From assembly GCF_947489035.1 (NCBI RefSeq), contig NZ_CANLCI010000005.1, positions 1 to 64,000 of the forward strand: DNA of 64,000 bases, given 5' to 3'. Position numbers and translations under genes: made by a program. The stretch's first letter is position 1. The number at the start of each line of letters is the position of its first letter. Positions 38,027-46,324 of the stretch are shown piece after piece. The notes under the pieces were generated by a model. That model did no database searches. It saw only the letters and a list, made by a program, of their open reading frames with translations, and was not told the origin of the DNA. The stretch comes from an uncultured Ferrimonas sp. Its GTDB lineage: Bacteria; Pseudomonadota; Gammaproteobacteria; Enterobacterales; Shewanellaceae.

Positions 38027-39032
38027 GTTGCGCTTCTCCCTGCCACAGCCGAACATTACTGGCGATCACCGCCAGCAGTAATAACAGCGCTACGCCGTTG
38101 TGTGCCACGGCCACCGCCAATGGCAATCCCCCCAGCACATTGCCGATCCCCAGTGCGATTTGCAGCGTTAACACCACCGCCATCACATTGGCTTCACGCT
38201 GGATCCCAACTTGGCGCAAGCGCCACCACAGCAGCAATAAAATGGCCGTGGTAACCAGTGCCCAGATCCGGTGGCTGACGTGAATGGTTAACCGTGCTGG
38301 ATGATCCAGTACCCCATATTCATAACTGCTTGCTGGGGCCTGCAATGGACTAAAGGCGTCGGTCGGATTTAACTTTGCCAGCCAGTCGCCTTCGCAGATC
38401 GGCAACTGGGTACAAGCCAACGAGGCATAATTCGCCGAGGTCCACCCTCCCAATGCAATTTGCGTTACCAACACCACTAACGCAGTGGCAGCCATCGCTT
38501 TTAGCCCGGAAGTGATCCCCCGCGGCGACTTGGTCACGTGCGTTGCGCTGCCAATATCTCTCTCGCTGGCCTGAATGGATTGCCCTCTTTGCTGCAACAA
38601 CCAATACAACAGCAGCGCCGCAATACTGAAGCCCCCCAACAGATGCCCCATCACCACCAGCGGCATAAGGTTTAAGGTGACGGTCCACATCCCCAGCGCG
38701 GCCTGAAACACCACCAAGCCCAGCAGGAGATAGGGCACAGCGCTGGCTCCGCGCTGGCGCCAATGCAGCACCGCGATCGCGAGGATCAGCAGCCCTAAAC
38801 AAGCCGCCACATAACGGTGTACCATCTCGGCCCACGCTTTGGCTGGCTCGATGGCTCGTTCCGGAAAGCGCGCTTGCGCGTCCGCGGCTTGCTCGGCATT
38901 AGGAACCGTTAGATAGCCATAACAACCGGGCCAATCTGGGCAACCTAAGCCCGCATCCGTTAACCGAGTAAAGGCCCCCAGTAAGATCACTACTAGGGCA
39001 AAGCACAGGCTAAATAAGGTTAATCCTTTCAT
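38019..39032 (-). CDS. ctaA: Heme A synthase (COX15/CtaA)
   Basis: Oxidises heme O to heme A for the aa3-type oxidase. The 337-residue protein has eight predicted spans, with the N-terminal [18 protein letters not shown] and histidine-containing [27 protein letters not shown] and VAHNGVALL expected to bind heme. It starts ten bases after the preceding unnamed gene with GGGGG upstream. Confidence 0.94.
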   Translation of the reverse strand: MKGLTLFSLCFALVVILLGAFTRLTDAGLGCPDWPGCYGYLTVPNAEQAADAQARFPERAIEPAKAWAEMVHRYVAACLGLLILAIAVLHWRQRGASAVPYLLLGLVVFQAALGMWTVTLNLMPLVVMGHLLGGFSIAALLLYWLLQQRGQSIQASERDIGSATHVTKSPRGITSGLKAMAATALVVLVTQIALGGWTSANYASLACTQLPICEGDWLAKLNPTDAFSPLQAPASSYEYGVLDHPARLTIHVSHRIWALVTTAILLLLWWRLRQVGIQREANVMAVVLTLQIALGIGNVLGGLPLAVAVAHNGVALLLLLAVIASNVRLWQGEAQHG

Positions 39033-39041
39033 CGCGCCCCC

Positions 39042-39545
39042 TTACCCAATCCGTGACAGCTTCAACAGCTTGCGCAGATCCAGCAGCATGTCGCGGCTTT
39101 GCCCTTGCTGGTAACCCAGTACCCACTGCCCCCAAGGATCCACCACCACCATGGCATAGGGTGCCAACGCTTGCTGCAGCGGTGGGTTAATCACCTGTCG
39201 AAACCGTTCTGGCGCCGTAATGGCCTCGCTGCTGTAAGCGATCGGGATCACCCGCGTATGTTCACGGCCTAAGGCGATGTGCGCTTGGTTAAGTTGCTGC
39301 AGGTGCTGTTGGCAGGCGTGGTCGCATTGGTTTGGCACAAAGGTCACTATCTGCCACGTTTGTTCTGCCGGATTGGCAACCCGTAGCTGCTGGTAACTTA
39401 AGTCCGACAACAACTGGCCGTGGTTGGTGCTACCACCTTGATACCAGCCCAGTTTCAACACCAAGGCAGCGGCGATCACCGGTAAGGAAAATAAGCCCAG
39501 CAACAGCAGCAAGGTACGCTTTGAAGCAGCGGAAGATGAGGACAT
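39042..39545 (-). CDS. Unnamed membrane-anchored CxxxC protein in oxidase assembly block
   Basis: I do not know a name for this 167-residue protein. It has one N-terminal span (about 11-32) and an external domain with Cys74 and Cys78 (QCDHACQQHL), the same CxxxC spacing as Sco proteins, and a VVVDPWGQWVLGYQ strand like thioredoxin folds. The binding site AGGAG is strong. Between SURF1 and ctaA, it may handle copper or thiols for oxidase assembly. That role is inferred from location and cysteine spacing. Confidence 0.8.
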   Translation of the reverse strand: MSSSSAASKRTLLLLLGLFSLPVIAAALVLKLGWYQGGSTNHGQLLSDLSYQQLRVANPAEQTWQIVTFVPNQCDHACQQHLQQLNQAHIALGREHTRVIPIAYSSEAITAPERFRQVINPPLQQALAPYAMVVVDPWGQWVLGYQQGQSRDMLLDLRKLLKLSRIG

Positions 39546-39608
39546 AGTTACTCCTACTTATGGTCACCGTTACCGCTGGTGATTGTTATTGTTATGCCAT
39601 CGGATGAT

Positions 39609-40325
39609 TCAGATGGGTCGATTAACAGGATTTGCGGTTGTGCCCTTACGGTTACGCCGCCACAGCAGCAATGCCACCACCAACCACGCCAGCGCTAAAC
39701 TAAACCACTGCAATGCGTAAGCGTGGTGCTTTTCGGCGGCCATGTTGATGGGCTGCCACGGCCGTTTGAACCCCAATTGCTGCGGTTGTTGCAGCCACAA
39801 GAGCGCTGGAATCAGCGGGTGCTGCCAATGCTGTTGCAGCTGCGACCAATTCAGCGCTTGAATGCGGGTAACCACACCAACTTCCGGCAACAGCTGATCC
39901 GCCAATCGGTTGGGTTGAGGCTGCAGCAGGCGGCCTAAGACCACGCTGCGACTTGGCAAAGGCGGCAACGCTGGCAGTTGTTCACGCCGCGATGGGGCAG
40001 CCACAAAGCCCAAATCCACCAACAGCCAAGGCTGCTCTAACGACACCTGCAGTGGCACCAAATAGCGATAACCTACTTGGCCATCCACCACTTGGTTATC
40101 CAGTAACAAGGCCTGTTGCGGCAGCCAGTTGCCACTGATCTGCAATTGATAACCTCGTAAATCGCCCTCGGTTGGCAACGGCCATTGCAACCGCTGTTGC
40201 GCCCGCTGCTGATACTGTTGTTGCAGCTGTTGCTTGTGGGCTGCACGGTCAAGTTGCCACAGCCCCAACTTGACCAACGTCAGTAGCACCGCCACAGTAG
40301 CTAAACGGATCACCCACGCAATCAT
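39609..40325 (-). CDS. SURF1 family cytochrome oxidase assembly protein
   Basis: SURF1 proteins help insert heme A into oxidase subunit I. The 238-residue protein has a span at each end (about 5-22 and 205-225) and the SURF1 pattern LGLWQLDRAAHK, DNQVVDGQVGYRYLVPL and AYALQWFSLALAWLV. An in-frame TTG at 40331 precedes the ATG at 40325. It is divergent from the DUF2909-type gene with 15 bases between starts, and heads the assembly block. Confidence 0.92.
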   Translation of the reverse strand: MIAWVIRLATVAVLLTLVKLGLWQLDRAAHKQQLQQQYQQRAQQRLQWPLPTEGDLRGYQLQISGNWLPQQALLLDNQVVDGQVGYRYLVPLQVSLEQPWLLVDLGFVAAPSRREQLPALPPLPSRSVVLGRLLQPQPNRLADQLLPEVGVVTRIQALNWSQLQQHWQHPLIPALLWLQQPQQLGFKRPWQPINMAAEKHHAYALQWFSLALAWLVVALLLWRRNRKGTTANPVNRPI

Positions 40326-40340
40326 TGGCAAGGAGCCATT

Positions 40341-40547
40341 ATGGTCATCGTCATCAAAACGGTATTGGTGCTCATCTTGCTATACATCCTCGGCAATCTG
40401 GCCATGGCTGGTGTCGCGATGATCCGTGGTAAGCGTTCAATGACCCACTATCTGGGCCGTCGCGTCGGTTTCTCTGCCATCGTATTGCTGATTGTGCTGG
40501 TGGCGATGGCCATGGGCTGGTTACCGCTCAACCCAAGGCCATATTAA
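40341..40547 (+). CDS. Small two-span membrane protein, DUF2909 type
   Basis: A 68-residue protein with two hydrophobic segments separated by MIRGKRSMTHYLGRRVG. Such DUF2909/twin-membrane proteins often lie between cytochrome oxidase structural and SURF1 genes; their role is not known to me. AAGGAG lies just before the ATG. It converges on coxC, with an imperfect inverted repeat (TCGGCACTG at 40559, CAGTGCCGA at 40597) in the gap. Confidence 0.85.
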   Translation: MVIVIKTVLVLILLYILGNLAMAGVAMIRGKRSMTHYLGRRVGFSAIVLLIVLVAMAMGWLPLNPRPY

Positions 40548-40609
40548 CCGCGCGAATATCGGCACTGACGCGCGCCACGAGCACATCGCGGTTCGCCAGT
40601 GCCGACCAA

Positions 40610-41485
40610 TCACAGCACGTACACAAACACGAACAGGCACAGCCACACCACATCGACAAAATGCCAATACCAGCTGGCCGCTTGGAAGCCAAAGTGATTT
40701 TGTGGCGTGAAATGCCCTTTCAGCACTCGGAAAAACATCACTATCAACATGATGGTGCCAAGGGTAACGTGCAAGCCGTGGAAGCCCGTCAGCAAGAAGA
40801 ACGTGTTGCCATACACCCCAGAGCTCAACATCAACCCCATCTCGCGGTAGGCGTGCACATACTCCTCAGCTTGCAGCAGCAAAAACACCAACCCCAGGGC
40901 AATGGTGCCCGCCAACCAAGCGGTTAACGCCTTGCGTTTTTCTTGCTCTAACCCGGTATGAGCGAAGTGCAGAGTCACCGACGACACCACTAAGATAATG
41001 GTGTTGTACAGGGGCAAGCCGCCCCAGCCCATCGCTTCAGTGGTGATCCCACCCGGAGTGGACACCAGCGGCCACACCGCTTCAAACCCCGGCCACAACA
41101 CTTCGTTGGTCATGGCGTTATTGCCCGAACCACCCAGCCAAGGCACCGAGATTAAACGGGTGTAAAACAGCGCACCAAAGAAGGCAAAGAAGAACATCAC
41201 TTCAGAAAAGATGAACCACGCCATTCCCTGTTTAAAGGAGCGATCCATCTGCTGGGAATACATGCCCGCCATCGATTCATCGATGATGTTACGGAACCAC
41301 CCCACCAGCATGTACAGCAGTACCGCCACACCCGCCAGCAGCAAGTAACCGCCAAAGCCACCGCCTTCGGGCAAGCTGGTCACGTAGTTGCCGGCACCGA
41401 CCGCGATCATGCACAACGCCACGGCGCCGACTATTGGCCACGGGCTTTGCGCTGGAACGTAATAACGTTGATATTGTTGACTCAT
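40610..41485 (-). CDS. coxC: Cytochrome c oxidase subunit III
   Basis: Structural subunit of the aa3/caa3 oxidase. The 291-residue polytopic protein has FSEVMFFFAFFGALF, the STPGGITTEAMGWGG segment and C-terminal HFGFQAASWYWHFVDVVWL. The ATG at 41485 follows AAGGAG; the frame extends upstream to 41518 without support. It is the last structural gene of the coxB-coxA-ctaG-coxC operon. Confidence 0.96.
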   Translation of the reverse strand: MSQQYQRYYVPAQSPWPIVGAVALCMIAVGAGNYVTSLPEGGGFGGYLLLAGVAVLLYMLVGWFRNIIDESMAGMYSQQMDRSFKQGMAWFIFSEVMFFFAFFGALFYTRLISVPWLGGSGNNAMTNEVLWPGFEAVWPLVSTPGGITTEAMGWGGLPLYNTIILVVSSVTLHFAHTGLEQEKRKALTAWLAGTIALGLVFLLLQAEEYVHAYREMGLMLSSGVYGNTFFLLTGFHGLHVTLGTIMLIVMFFRVLKGHFTPQNHFGFQAASWYWHFVDVVWLCLFVFVYVL

Positions 41486-41495
41486 TGCACTCTCC

Positions 41496-42026
41496 TTAGC
41501 CACGCTCGGCCACCGCATCGGTGATGTTATAGAGCGTGTAAGATAGGGTCAGGGTTTGGATCGATTCCGGCAGTTCCGGATCAACAAAGAACACTAACCC
41601 CATTTCCGCGGTTTCTCCGGCAGGCAGCGGTTGGTGATTGAAGCAAAAGCACTCAATTTTCGAAAAGTAGAGTGCCCCCTGCCCCGGGCTGACCGATGGG
41701 ATCGCTTGGCCGATGGTGTCGTTGCCCGATAGATTGGTGGCACGAAACGCCACCTGTGTGGTTTCGCCAGGGTGCACCTGCATCCGCTCAACCACCGGTT
41801 CAAACTGCCACGGCATGTCGTTGCGGACGTAAGTAACAAACTCCACGGTAACGGTGCGCTGCACATCCACTACGTTGGCCGCTTGCACGGCGCTGGTGTT
41901 GGTTTTGCCATTGATGCCAGTAATCTCGCAAAACACGTCATACAGCGGCACCAACGCAAAGCCAAAGCCAAACATTCCCACCACCACCAGCAGCAGGGTT
42001 GAAACCAGTCGTTTATGCTCTGCCAT
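41496..42026 (-). CDS. ctaG: Cytochrome c oxidase assembly protein CtaG (COX11)
   Basis: Supplies copper to the CuB centre of subunit I. The 176-residue protein has one N-terminal span and an immunoglobulin-like domain with VPLYDVFCEITG, LSGNDTIGQAIPSVSPG and the copper-binding CFCFNHQPL. It starts four bases after the coxA stop. Confidence 0.95.
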   Translation of the reverse strand: MAEHKRLVSTLLLVVVGMFGFGFALVPLYDVFCEITGINGKTNTSAVQAANVVDVQRTVTVEFVTYVRNDMPWQFEPVVERMQVHPGETTQVAFRATNLSGNDTIGQAIPSVSPGQGALYFSKIECFCFNHQPLPAGETAEMGLVFFVDPELPESIQTLTLSYTLYNITDAVAERG

Positions 42027-42029
42027 TGG

Positions 42030-43658
42030 TTATTTCACTGTCGGTGGGGTTTCAAAGGTATGCAGAGGCGCCGGAGATGGCACCGTCCATTCCAGTCCTT
42101 CCGCCCCATCCCACACCTTGGCCTGCGCCTGTTGGCCACCGCGAATGCACTTAATCACCAACACCAGGAAGATCAGCTGCGACAGGCCAAACGCAAAGCC
42201 GCCGATCGACACCACTTTGTTGATGTCTGCAAACTGCAGCGCGTAATCGGGGATCCGGCGAGGCATGCCCGCCAAACCTAAGAAGTGCATCGGAAAAAAC
42301 AGCACATTGACCGAAATGAGTGAACACCAGAAGTGCCATTTGGCCAAGGATTCTGAGTACATGTGGCCGGTCCATTTCGGTAACCAATAATAGGCGCCGG
42401 CCATGATCGAAAAGATCGCCCCCGTCACTAACACATAATGGAAATGCGCCACCACGAAATAGGTATCGTGGTACTGGAAATCCACCGGCGTGATCGCCAG
42501 CATCAGCCCCGATAGGCCACCAATGGTAAACAACACAATAAACGCCAGTGCAAACAGCATTGGCGCTTCGAAACTGATTGACCCCCGCCACATCGTGGCT
42601 ACCCAGTTAAAGACTTTGACGCCAGTCGGCACCGAGATCAGCATGGTGCAGTACATAAAAAACAGCTCTGCAGCTACCGGCATGCCCGTGGTGAACATGT
42701 GGTGCGCCCACACAACAAACGACAGGCCCGCAATCGAGGCAGTGGCGTACACCATGGAGGCATAACCAAACAGCCTCTTGCGACTGAAGGCTGGCACAAT
42801 GGCAGAAATGATGCCAAATGCCGGCAGAATCATGATGTAGACCTCGGGGTGACCAAAGAACCAAAAGATGTGCTGGAACATCACCGGATCACCGCCACCG
42901 GCGGCATCAAAGAAGCTGGTGCCAAAGAATTTATCGGTCAAGATCATCGTTACCGCACCCGCCAGCACCGGCATCACCGCAATCAACAAAAAAGCGGTGA
43001 TCAACCAGGTCCACACAAACAGCGGCAACTTCATCCACGTCATGCCTGGGGCACGCAGGTTAACGATGGTGACGATCACATTGATCGCCCCCATGATCGA
43101 ACTGATCCCCATGATGTGAACAGAGAACACAAACACCGCGGTCGAGTCACCACTGAAGGTGGTCGACAGAGGGGCATAGAATGTCCAACCAAACGCGGGG
43201 CCGCCGCCCTCCATAAACAGGCTGCCCAGCAACATCGCAAAGGCAAACGGCAGGATCCAGAAGCTCCAGTTGTTCATCCGTGGCAAAGCCATGTCTGGGG
43301 CACCGATCATCAACGGGATCATCCAGTTGGCTAATCCCGTGAAGGCCGGCATCACTGCCCCAAACACCATGATCAGCCCATGTACTGTGGTCATTTGATT
43401 AAAGAAATGCGGTTCAATCAACTGCAGTCCGGGTTGGAATAGTTCCGCTCGGATCACCATCGCCATGGCGCCACCGATCAAAAACATCATGAAACTAAAC
43501 CACAGATAGAGGCTACCGATGTCTTTATGGTTGGTGGTGTAGAGCCAGCGCTTAATGCCGGTGGCGTGATGTTCATGGTGCTCGTGGTGTTCATCCTGGC
43601 TGTTGCCCACTAAGGGTTCAGCCGCTTCTAACTTGGCGTCTTTTACGAGACTACTCAT
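42030..43658 (-). CDS. coxA: Cytochrome c oxidase subunit I
   Basis: Catalytic subunit with heme a and the heme a3-CuB centre that reduces oxygen. The 542-residue protein has twelve spans and conserved motifs TTVHGLIMVFG, FWFFGHPEVYIMILPAFG, VWAHHMFTTG and DTYFVVAHFHYVL, including the Glu of the D-channel (GHPEVY). A His-rich N-terminal tail (EHHEHHEHHATG) precedes the first span. GGGAGAG lies before its ATG, which overlaps the coxB stop by four bases. Confidence 0.97.
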   Translation of the reverse strand: MSSLVKDAKLEAAEPLVGNSQDEHHEHHEHHATGIKRWLYTTNHKDIGSLYLWFSFMMFLIGGAMAMVIRAELFQPGLQLIEPHFFNQMTTVHGLIMVFGAVMPAFTGLANWMIPLMIGAPDMALPRMNNWSFWILPFAFAMLLGSLFMEGGGPAFGWTFYAPLSTTFSGDSTAVFVFSVHIMGISSIMGAINVIVTIVNLRAPGMTWMKLPLFVWTWLITAFLLIAVMPVLAGAVTMILTDKFFGTSFFDAAGGGDPVMFQHIFWFFGHPEVYIMILPAFGIISAIVPAFSRKRLFGYASMVYATASIAGLSFVVWAHHMFTTGMPVAAELFFMYCTMLISVPTGVKVFNWVATMWRGSISFEAPMLFALAFIVLFTIGGLSGLMLAITPVDFQYHDTYFVVAHFHYVLVTGAIFSIMAGAYYWLPKWTGHMYSESLAKWHFWCSLISVNVLFFPMHFLGLAGMPRRIPDYALQFADINKVVSIGGFAFGLSQLIFLVLVIKCIRGGQQAQAKVWDGAEGLEWTVPSPAPLHTFETPPTVK

Positions 43659-44788
43659 TGCTGCTCTCCCTGCATCACGGCATTCACGTCGGCGGTTTGC
43701 ACCACATCACCGGTGTTGTTATCCCAAGCGTTGCGTTGATAGGTCACCACTGCCGCCAGCTCTTTCAAACTCAGCTGACTGGAAAAGGCCTGCATGGCGG
43801 TGCCACTGCGCCCATTCACCACAATGTCGATGTGTTCGCCAATTTTTCCGGTCGCAATGGCACTGCCGTTGATGGCAGGGAAGACCCCAGCTAACCCCAT
43901 TCCATTAGGCTGATGACAGGCGGCGCAGCGCGCGTTATAGATTGATTCACCCAGTGCCATCGAATTGGCCATCGACAGCTGTTGCGTCAACGAAGCTTGC
44001 TCCGCAGCGGCGGCGTCATTGGCAGCCAGCTTTTGCGTGGCCAGCCACTGATCAAATTCGGCTTCTGGGAGCACTTCCACCACCACCGGCATGTAGCCAT
44101 GATCCTTGCCGCACAGTTCAGCACACTGACCACGATAGGTGCCGGGCTCTTTGACCTTGGTCCAAGCTTCGTTAATGAAACCAGGGTTAGCGTCTTTCTT
44201 CACGGCAAATGCTGGCACCCACCAACTGTGGATCACGTCATCGGAAGTCATCAAAAAGCGCACTTTGCGATTGGTGGGGATCACCAACGGTTTATCCACT
44301 TCAAGCAGGTAGTTTTCGCCTTTGGCTTGTTGGTTTTGGATCTGTTCGGCGGGGGTGGACAACAGGCTGAAAAACTCAACGTCGTGGCCAAAATACTTGT
44401 AGTGCCATTTCCATTGCGAGCCGGTGATCTGAATGGTGAGATCCGAATCCGATGGATCTTCCATGGCGATAAGGGTGCTGGTTGCCGGTACGGCCATACC
44501 AATCAAGATGATAAACGGGATCACCGTCCAAGCGATCTCGACCTTGGTGCTTTCATGGAAATTAGCGGCAACCGCGCCTTTGGATTTACGGTGATTGATC
44601 AACGAATAGATCATCACCCCAAACACCACAATGGCGATCACGCAACAGATGTAAAAGATGGTCATGTGCAGGCTGAATACCTGCTGACTGATATCGGTGG
44701 CACCGGGGGTAAGATTCCACGGCGATTCAGCGGCCAGAACTGGCCCGCAGAACAAAGCGGCTAAGCCGCCAAACAGCTTTAACTTCAC
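43655..44788 (-). CDS. coxB: Cytochrome c oxidase subunit II with fused cytochrome c domain
   Basis: Receives electrons at CuA. The 377-residue protein has a signal peptide (ending VLAAE), two spans, the CuA domain with His187 and Cys222/Cys226 in CAELCGKDHGYM, and a C-terminal cytochrome c domain with CAACH at 288-292, so the enzyme is of caa3 type. Of two in-frame GTG codons, 44788 is favoured because AGGAG is eight bases upstream; 44794 lies too close. First gene of the oxidase operon. Confidence 0.94.
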   Translation of the reverse strand: MKLKLFGGLAALFCGPVLAAESPWNLTPGATDISQQVFSLHMTIFYICCVIAIVVFGVMIYSLINHRKSKGAVAANFHESTKVEIAWTVIPFIILIGMAVPATSTLIAMEDPSDSDLTIQITGSQWKWHYKYFGHDVEFFSLLSTPAEQIQNQQAKGENYLLEVDKPLVIPTNRKVRFLMTSDDVIHSWWVPAFAVKKDANPGFINEAWTKVKEPGTYRGQCAELCGKDHGYMPVVVEVLPEAEFDQWLATQKLAANDAAAAEQASLTQQLSMANSMALGESIYNARCAACHQPNGMGLAGVFPAINGSAIATGKIGEHIDIVVNGRSGTAMQAFSSQLSLKELAAVVTYQRNAWDNNTGDVVQTADVNAVMQGEQQ

Positions 44789-44976
44789 AGACACTTCTCC
44801 TGTCCACGTTGATGTTCAACGTTTCGAAGAAAGCTCGCACAGTAAGGCTTAACTCTATGTAAGCTCCCTGAACCCTAGGGGGCATGGGCATACGTGTATA
44901 CGACTTAGCTACGCAAATGCTGCCAGTACAACTGCCAGTTTGTTTCTGATTACTAAAGTAAAGCTACAGCCTGTTC

Positions 44977-44994
44977 TGAGCTTGATCAAGCTCA
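44977..44994. promoter_or_regulatory. 18-bp perfect palindrome between coxB and sulA
   Basis: TGAGCTTGATCAAGCTCA is self-complementary over all 18 bases. It lies about 190 bases upstream of coxB and 14 bases downstream of the sulA stop side. It could be an operator for the oxidase operon or a small hairpin at the end of lexA-sulA. No known consensus fits well. The rest of 44789-45007 shows no gene. Confidence 0.4.
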
Positions 44995-45007
44995 CAAATG
45001 GCGTTCA

Positions 45008-45454
45008 TTAATGAATGGGGTTGGGAAGGGAATTCGCCAGTCGCAATTCGCTATGGAATAAAAACGCTGGGCAATGGGCCCGTTTTTGCACCAATTCGAG
45101 ACGGCGTTGATCGCGATTGTCTAATTGGGGCAGCCATGCCAGCACTGCGGCACAGGTGCCACCAGTCAAGGCTTGTTCTAACGCCATCATCGCTTCGATG
45201 TCGTCAGCGCAACGCACCCGCAAGATGCGTTTGCTGTCGATGCCTGACTGCCGTACAAAGGCGCCCCAGTCGCACTCTGGCGCATTGATAAGCAGGATCC
45301 AACCGCTTTGCTGGGTGAGCTGTTGCAGCTGCGGCGCTACCGCCAGCAAACCTTTACCACGTTGACAGCGATGCTGGGTAACACTGGGGCGCGCGGCCAC
45401 CGATGTTTGCCAGATCCCGGGATGACGATGCTGCAGGTTTGCTGAGGTTTTCAT
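45008..45454 (-). CDS. sulA: SOS cell division inhibitor SulA
   Basis: Blocks FtsZ polymerisation during DNA damage. The 148-residue protein is divergent but has the SulA pattern: GLLAVAPQLQQLTQQSGWILLI, the central CAAVLAWLPQLDN and a terminal xxxxIH resembling E. coli NLYH. The ATG at 45454 overlaps the lexA stop as TAATG; an upstream TTG is not needed. Co-transcription with lexA under two SOS boxes supports the assignment. Confidence 0.85.
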   Translation of the reverse strand: MKTSANLQHRHPGIWQTSVAARPSVTQHRCQRGKGLLAVAPQLQQLTQQSGWILLINAPECDWGAFVRQSGIDSKRILRVRCADDIEAMMALEQALTGGTCAAVLAWLPQLDNRDQRRLELVQKRAHCPAFLFHSELRLANSLPNPIH

Positions 45455-46077
45455 TATTGCCAATCTCCATTTCGCACTACGCCAACGGCCAAGCCTTCGA
45501 TGGCCAGCGGCATTTCAGTCAGATCCACCACAATGGGTTCGTATTCGCTGTTCTCGGCATGCAGGTAGACCACATCGCCCTGCTTTTGGAAACGCTTTAC
45601 CGTAACTTCGTCTTCCCCCACTCGTGCCACAACCACTTGGCCATTACGGGCGGTCTGGGTTTGGTGTACAGCCAGTAAATCGCCATCTAGGATGCCAATT
45701 TCTTTCATTGAATCGCCGCGAACACGCAACAAGTAGTTGGCTTCTGGGCGGAACAGGGCAGGATCTAGCTGGTAATGTGATTCCACATGTTCTTGCGCTA
45801 AAATCGGTTCACCGGCGGCGACGCGGCCAATCAACGGTAAACCTAAATCTTCCTCTTGCGGCTGTTCAAACAGGATGCGAATGCCGCGGGAAGTGCCCGG
45901 TACAATTTCGATGTACTCTTTGCGGGCCAATGCCTTGAGGTGTTCCTCGGCGGCGTTCGCACTGCGGAACCCCAACTGACGCGCGATCTCCGCCCGAGTT
46001 GGTGGCATGCCGGTCTCTTGCATGTGACGCCGGATCAAATCAAACACTTCAGATTGGCGCGGAGTTAACGGCTTCAT
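45454..46077 (-). CDS. lexA: LexA repressor
   Basis: Represses SOS genes until RecA-stimulated self-cleavage. The 207-residue protein has the winged helix ([20 protein letters not shown]), the cleavage site Ala88-Gly89 (VAAGEP), catalytic Ser123 in GDSMKEIGI and Lys161. Two LexA boxes lie just upstream, giving autoregulation. Its TAA overlaps the sulA ATG. Confidence 0.97.
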   Translation of the reverse strand: MKPLTPRQSEVFDLIRRHMQETGMPPTRAEIARQLGFRSANAAEEHLKALARKEYIEIVPGTSRGIRILFEQPQEEDLGLPLIGRVAAGEPILAQEHVESHYQLDPALFRPEANYLLRVRGDSMKEIGILDGDLLAVHQTQTARNGQVVVARVGEDEVTVKRFQKQGDVVYLHAENSEYEPIVVDLTEMPLAIEGLAVGVVRNGDWQ

Positions 46078-46085
46078 TTAAATAC

Positions 46086-46101
46086 CTGTTTATTCATACA
46101 G
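46086..46101. promoter_or_regulatory. LexA box 1 (SOS box)
   Basis: CTGTTTATTCATACAG matches the CTGT-N8-ACAG consensus exactly. It lies nine bases from the lexA start codon, in the promoter/leader. Confidence 0.92.
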
Positions 46102-46109
46102 TGAATATA

Positions 46110-46125
46110 CTGTAATCATATACAG
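46110..46125. promoter_or_regulatory. LexA box 2 (SOS box)
   Basis: CTGTAATCATATACAG matches CTGT-N8-ACAG exactly and lies 24 bp from box 1, like the paired operators of E. coli lexA. The remaining bases to plsB (46126-46324) hold its promoter, which I cannot pin down. Confidence 0.92.
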
Positions 46126-46324
46126 GTTGTTGATGATTTCAACAGCAAAAGCCAAGTTTTCTGGCTGCAGTTGGCAACAATTTGAAGAAAACTCAGGGGT
46201 TAGCGCCTCAAGCCGCAGTGGAAACGCAACTCTTGCGGGAGTTTCGACCCTTGCTGCTGCCTCTGCTCGTCAATGGGTGTAAACTCAGCGCCAATTTGAA
46301 ACTTTTTGCAGAGAAGCGAGCCGC

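Noticed and set aside
42699..43334. Open frame of 211 codons antisense to coxA
   Set aside because: The translation is His/Arg-rich with no domain, and coxA is certain.
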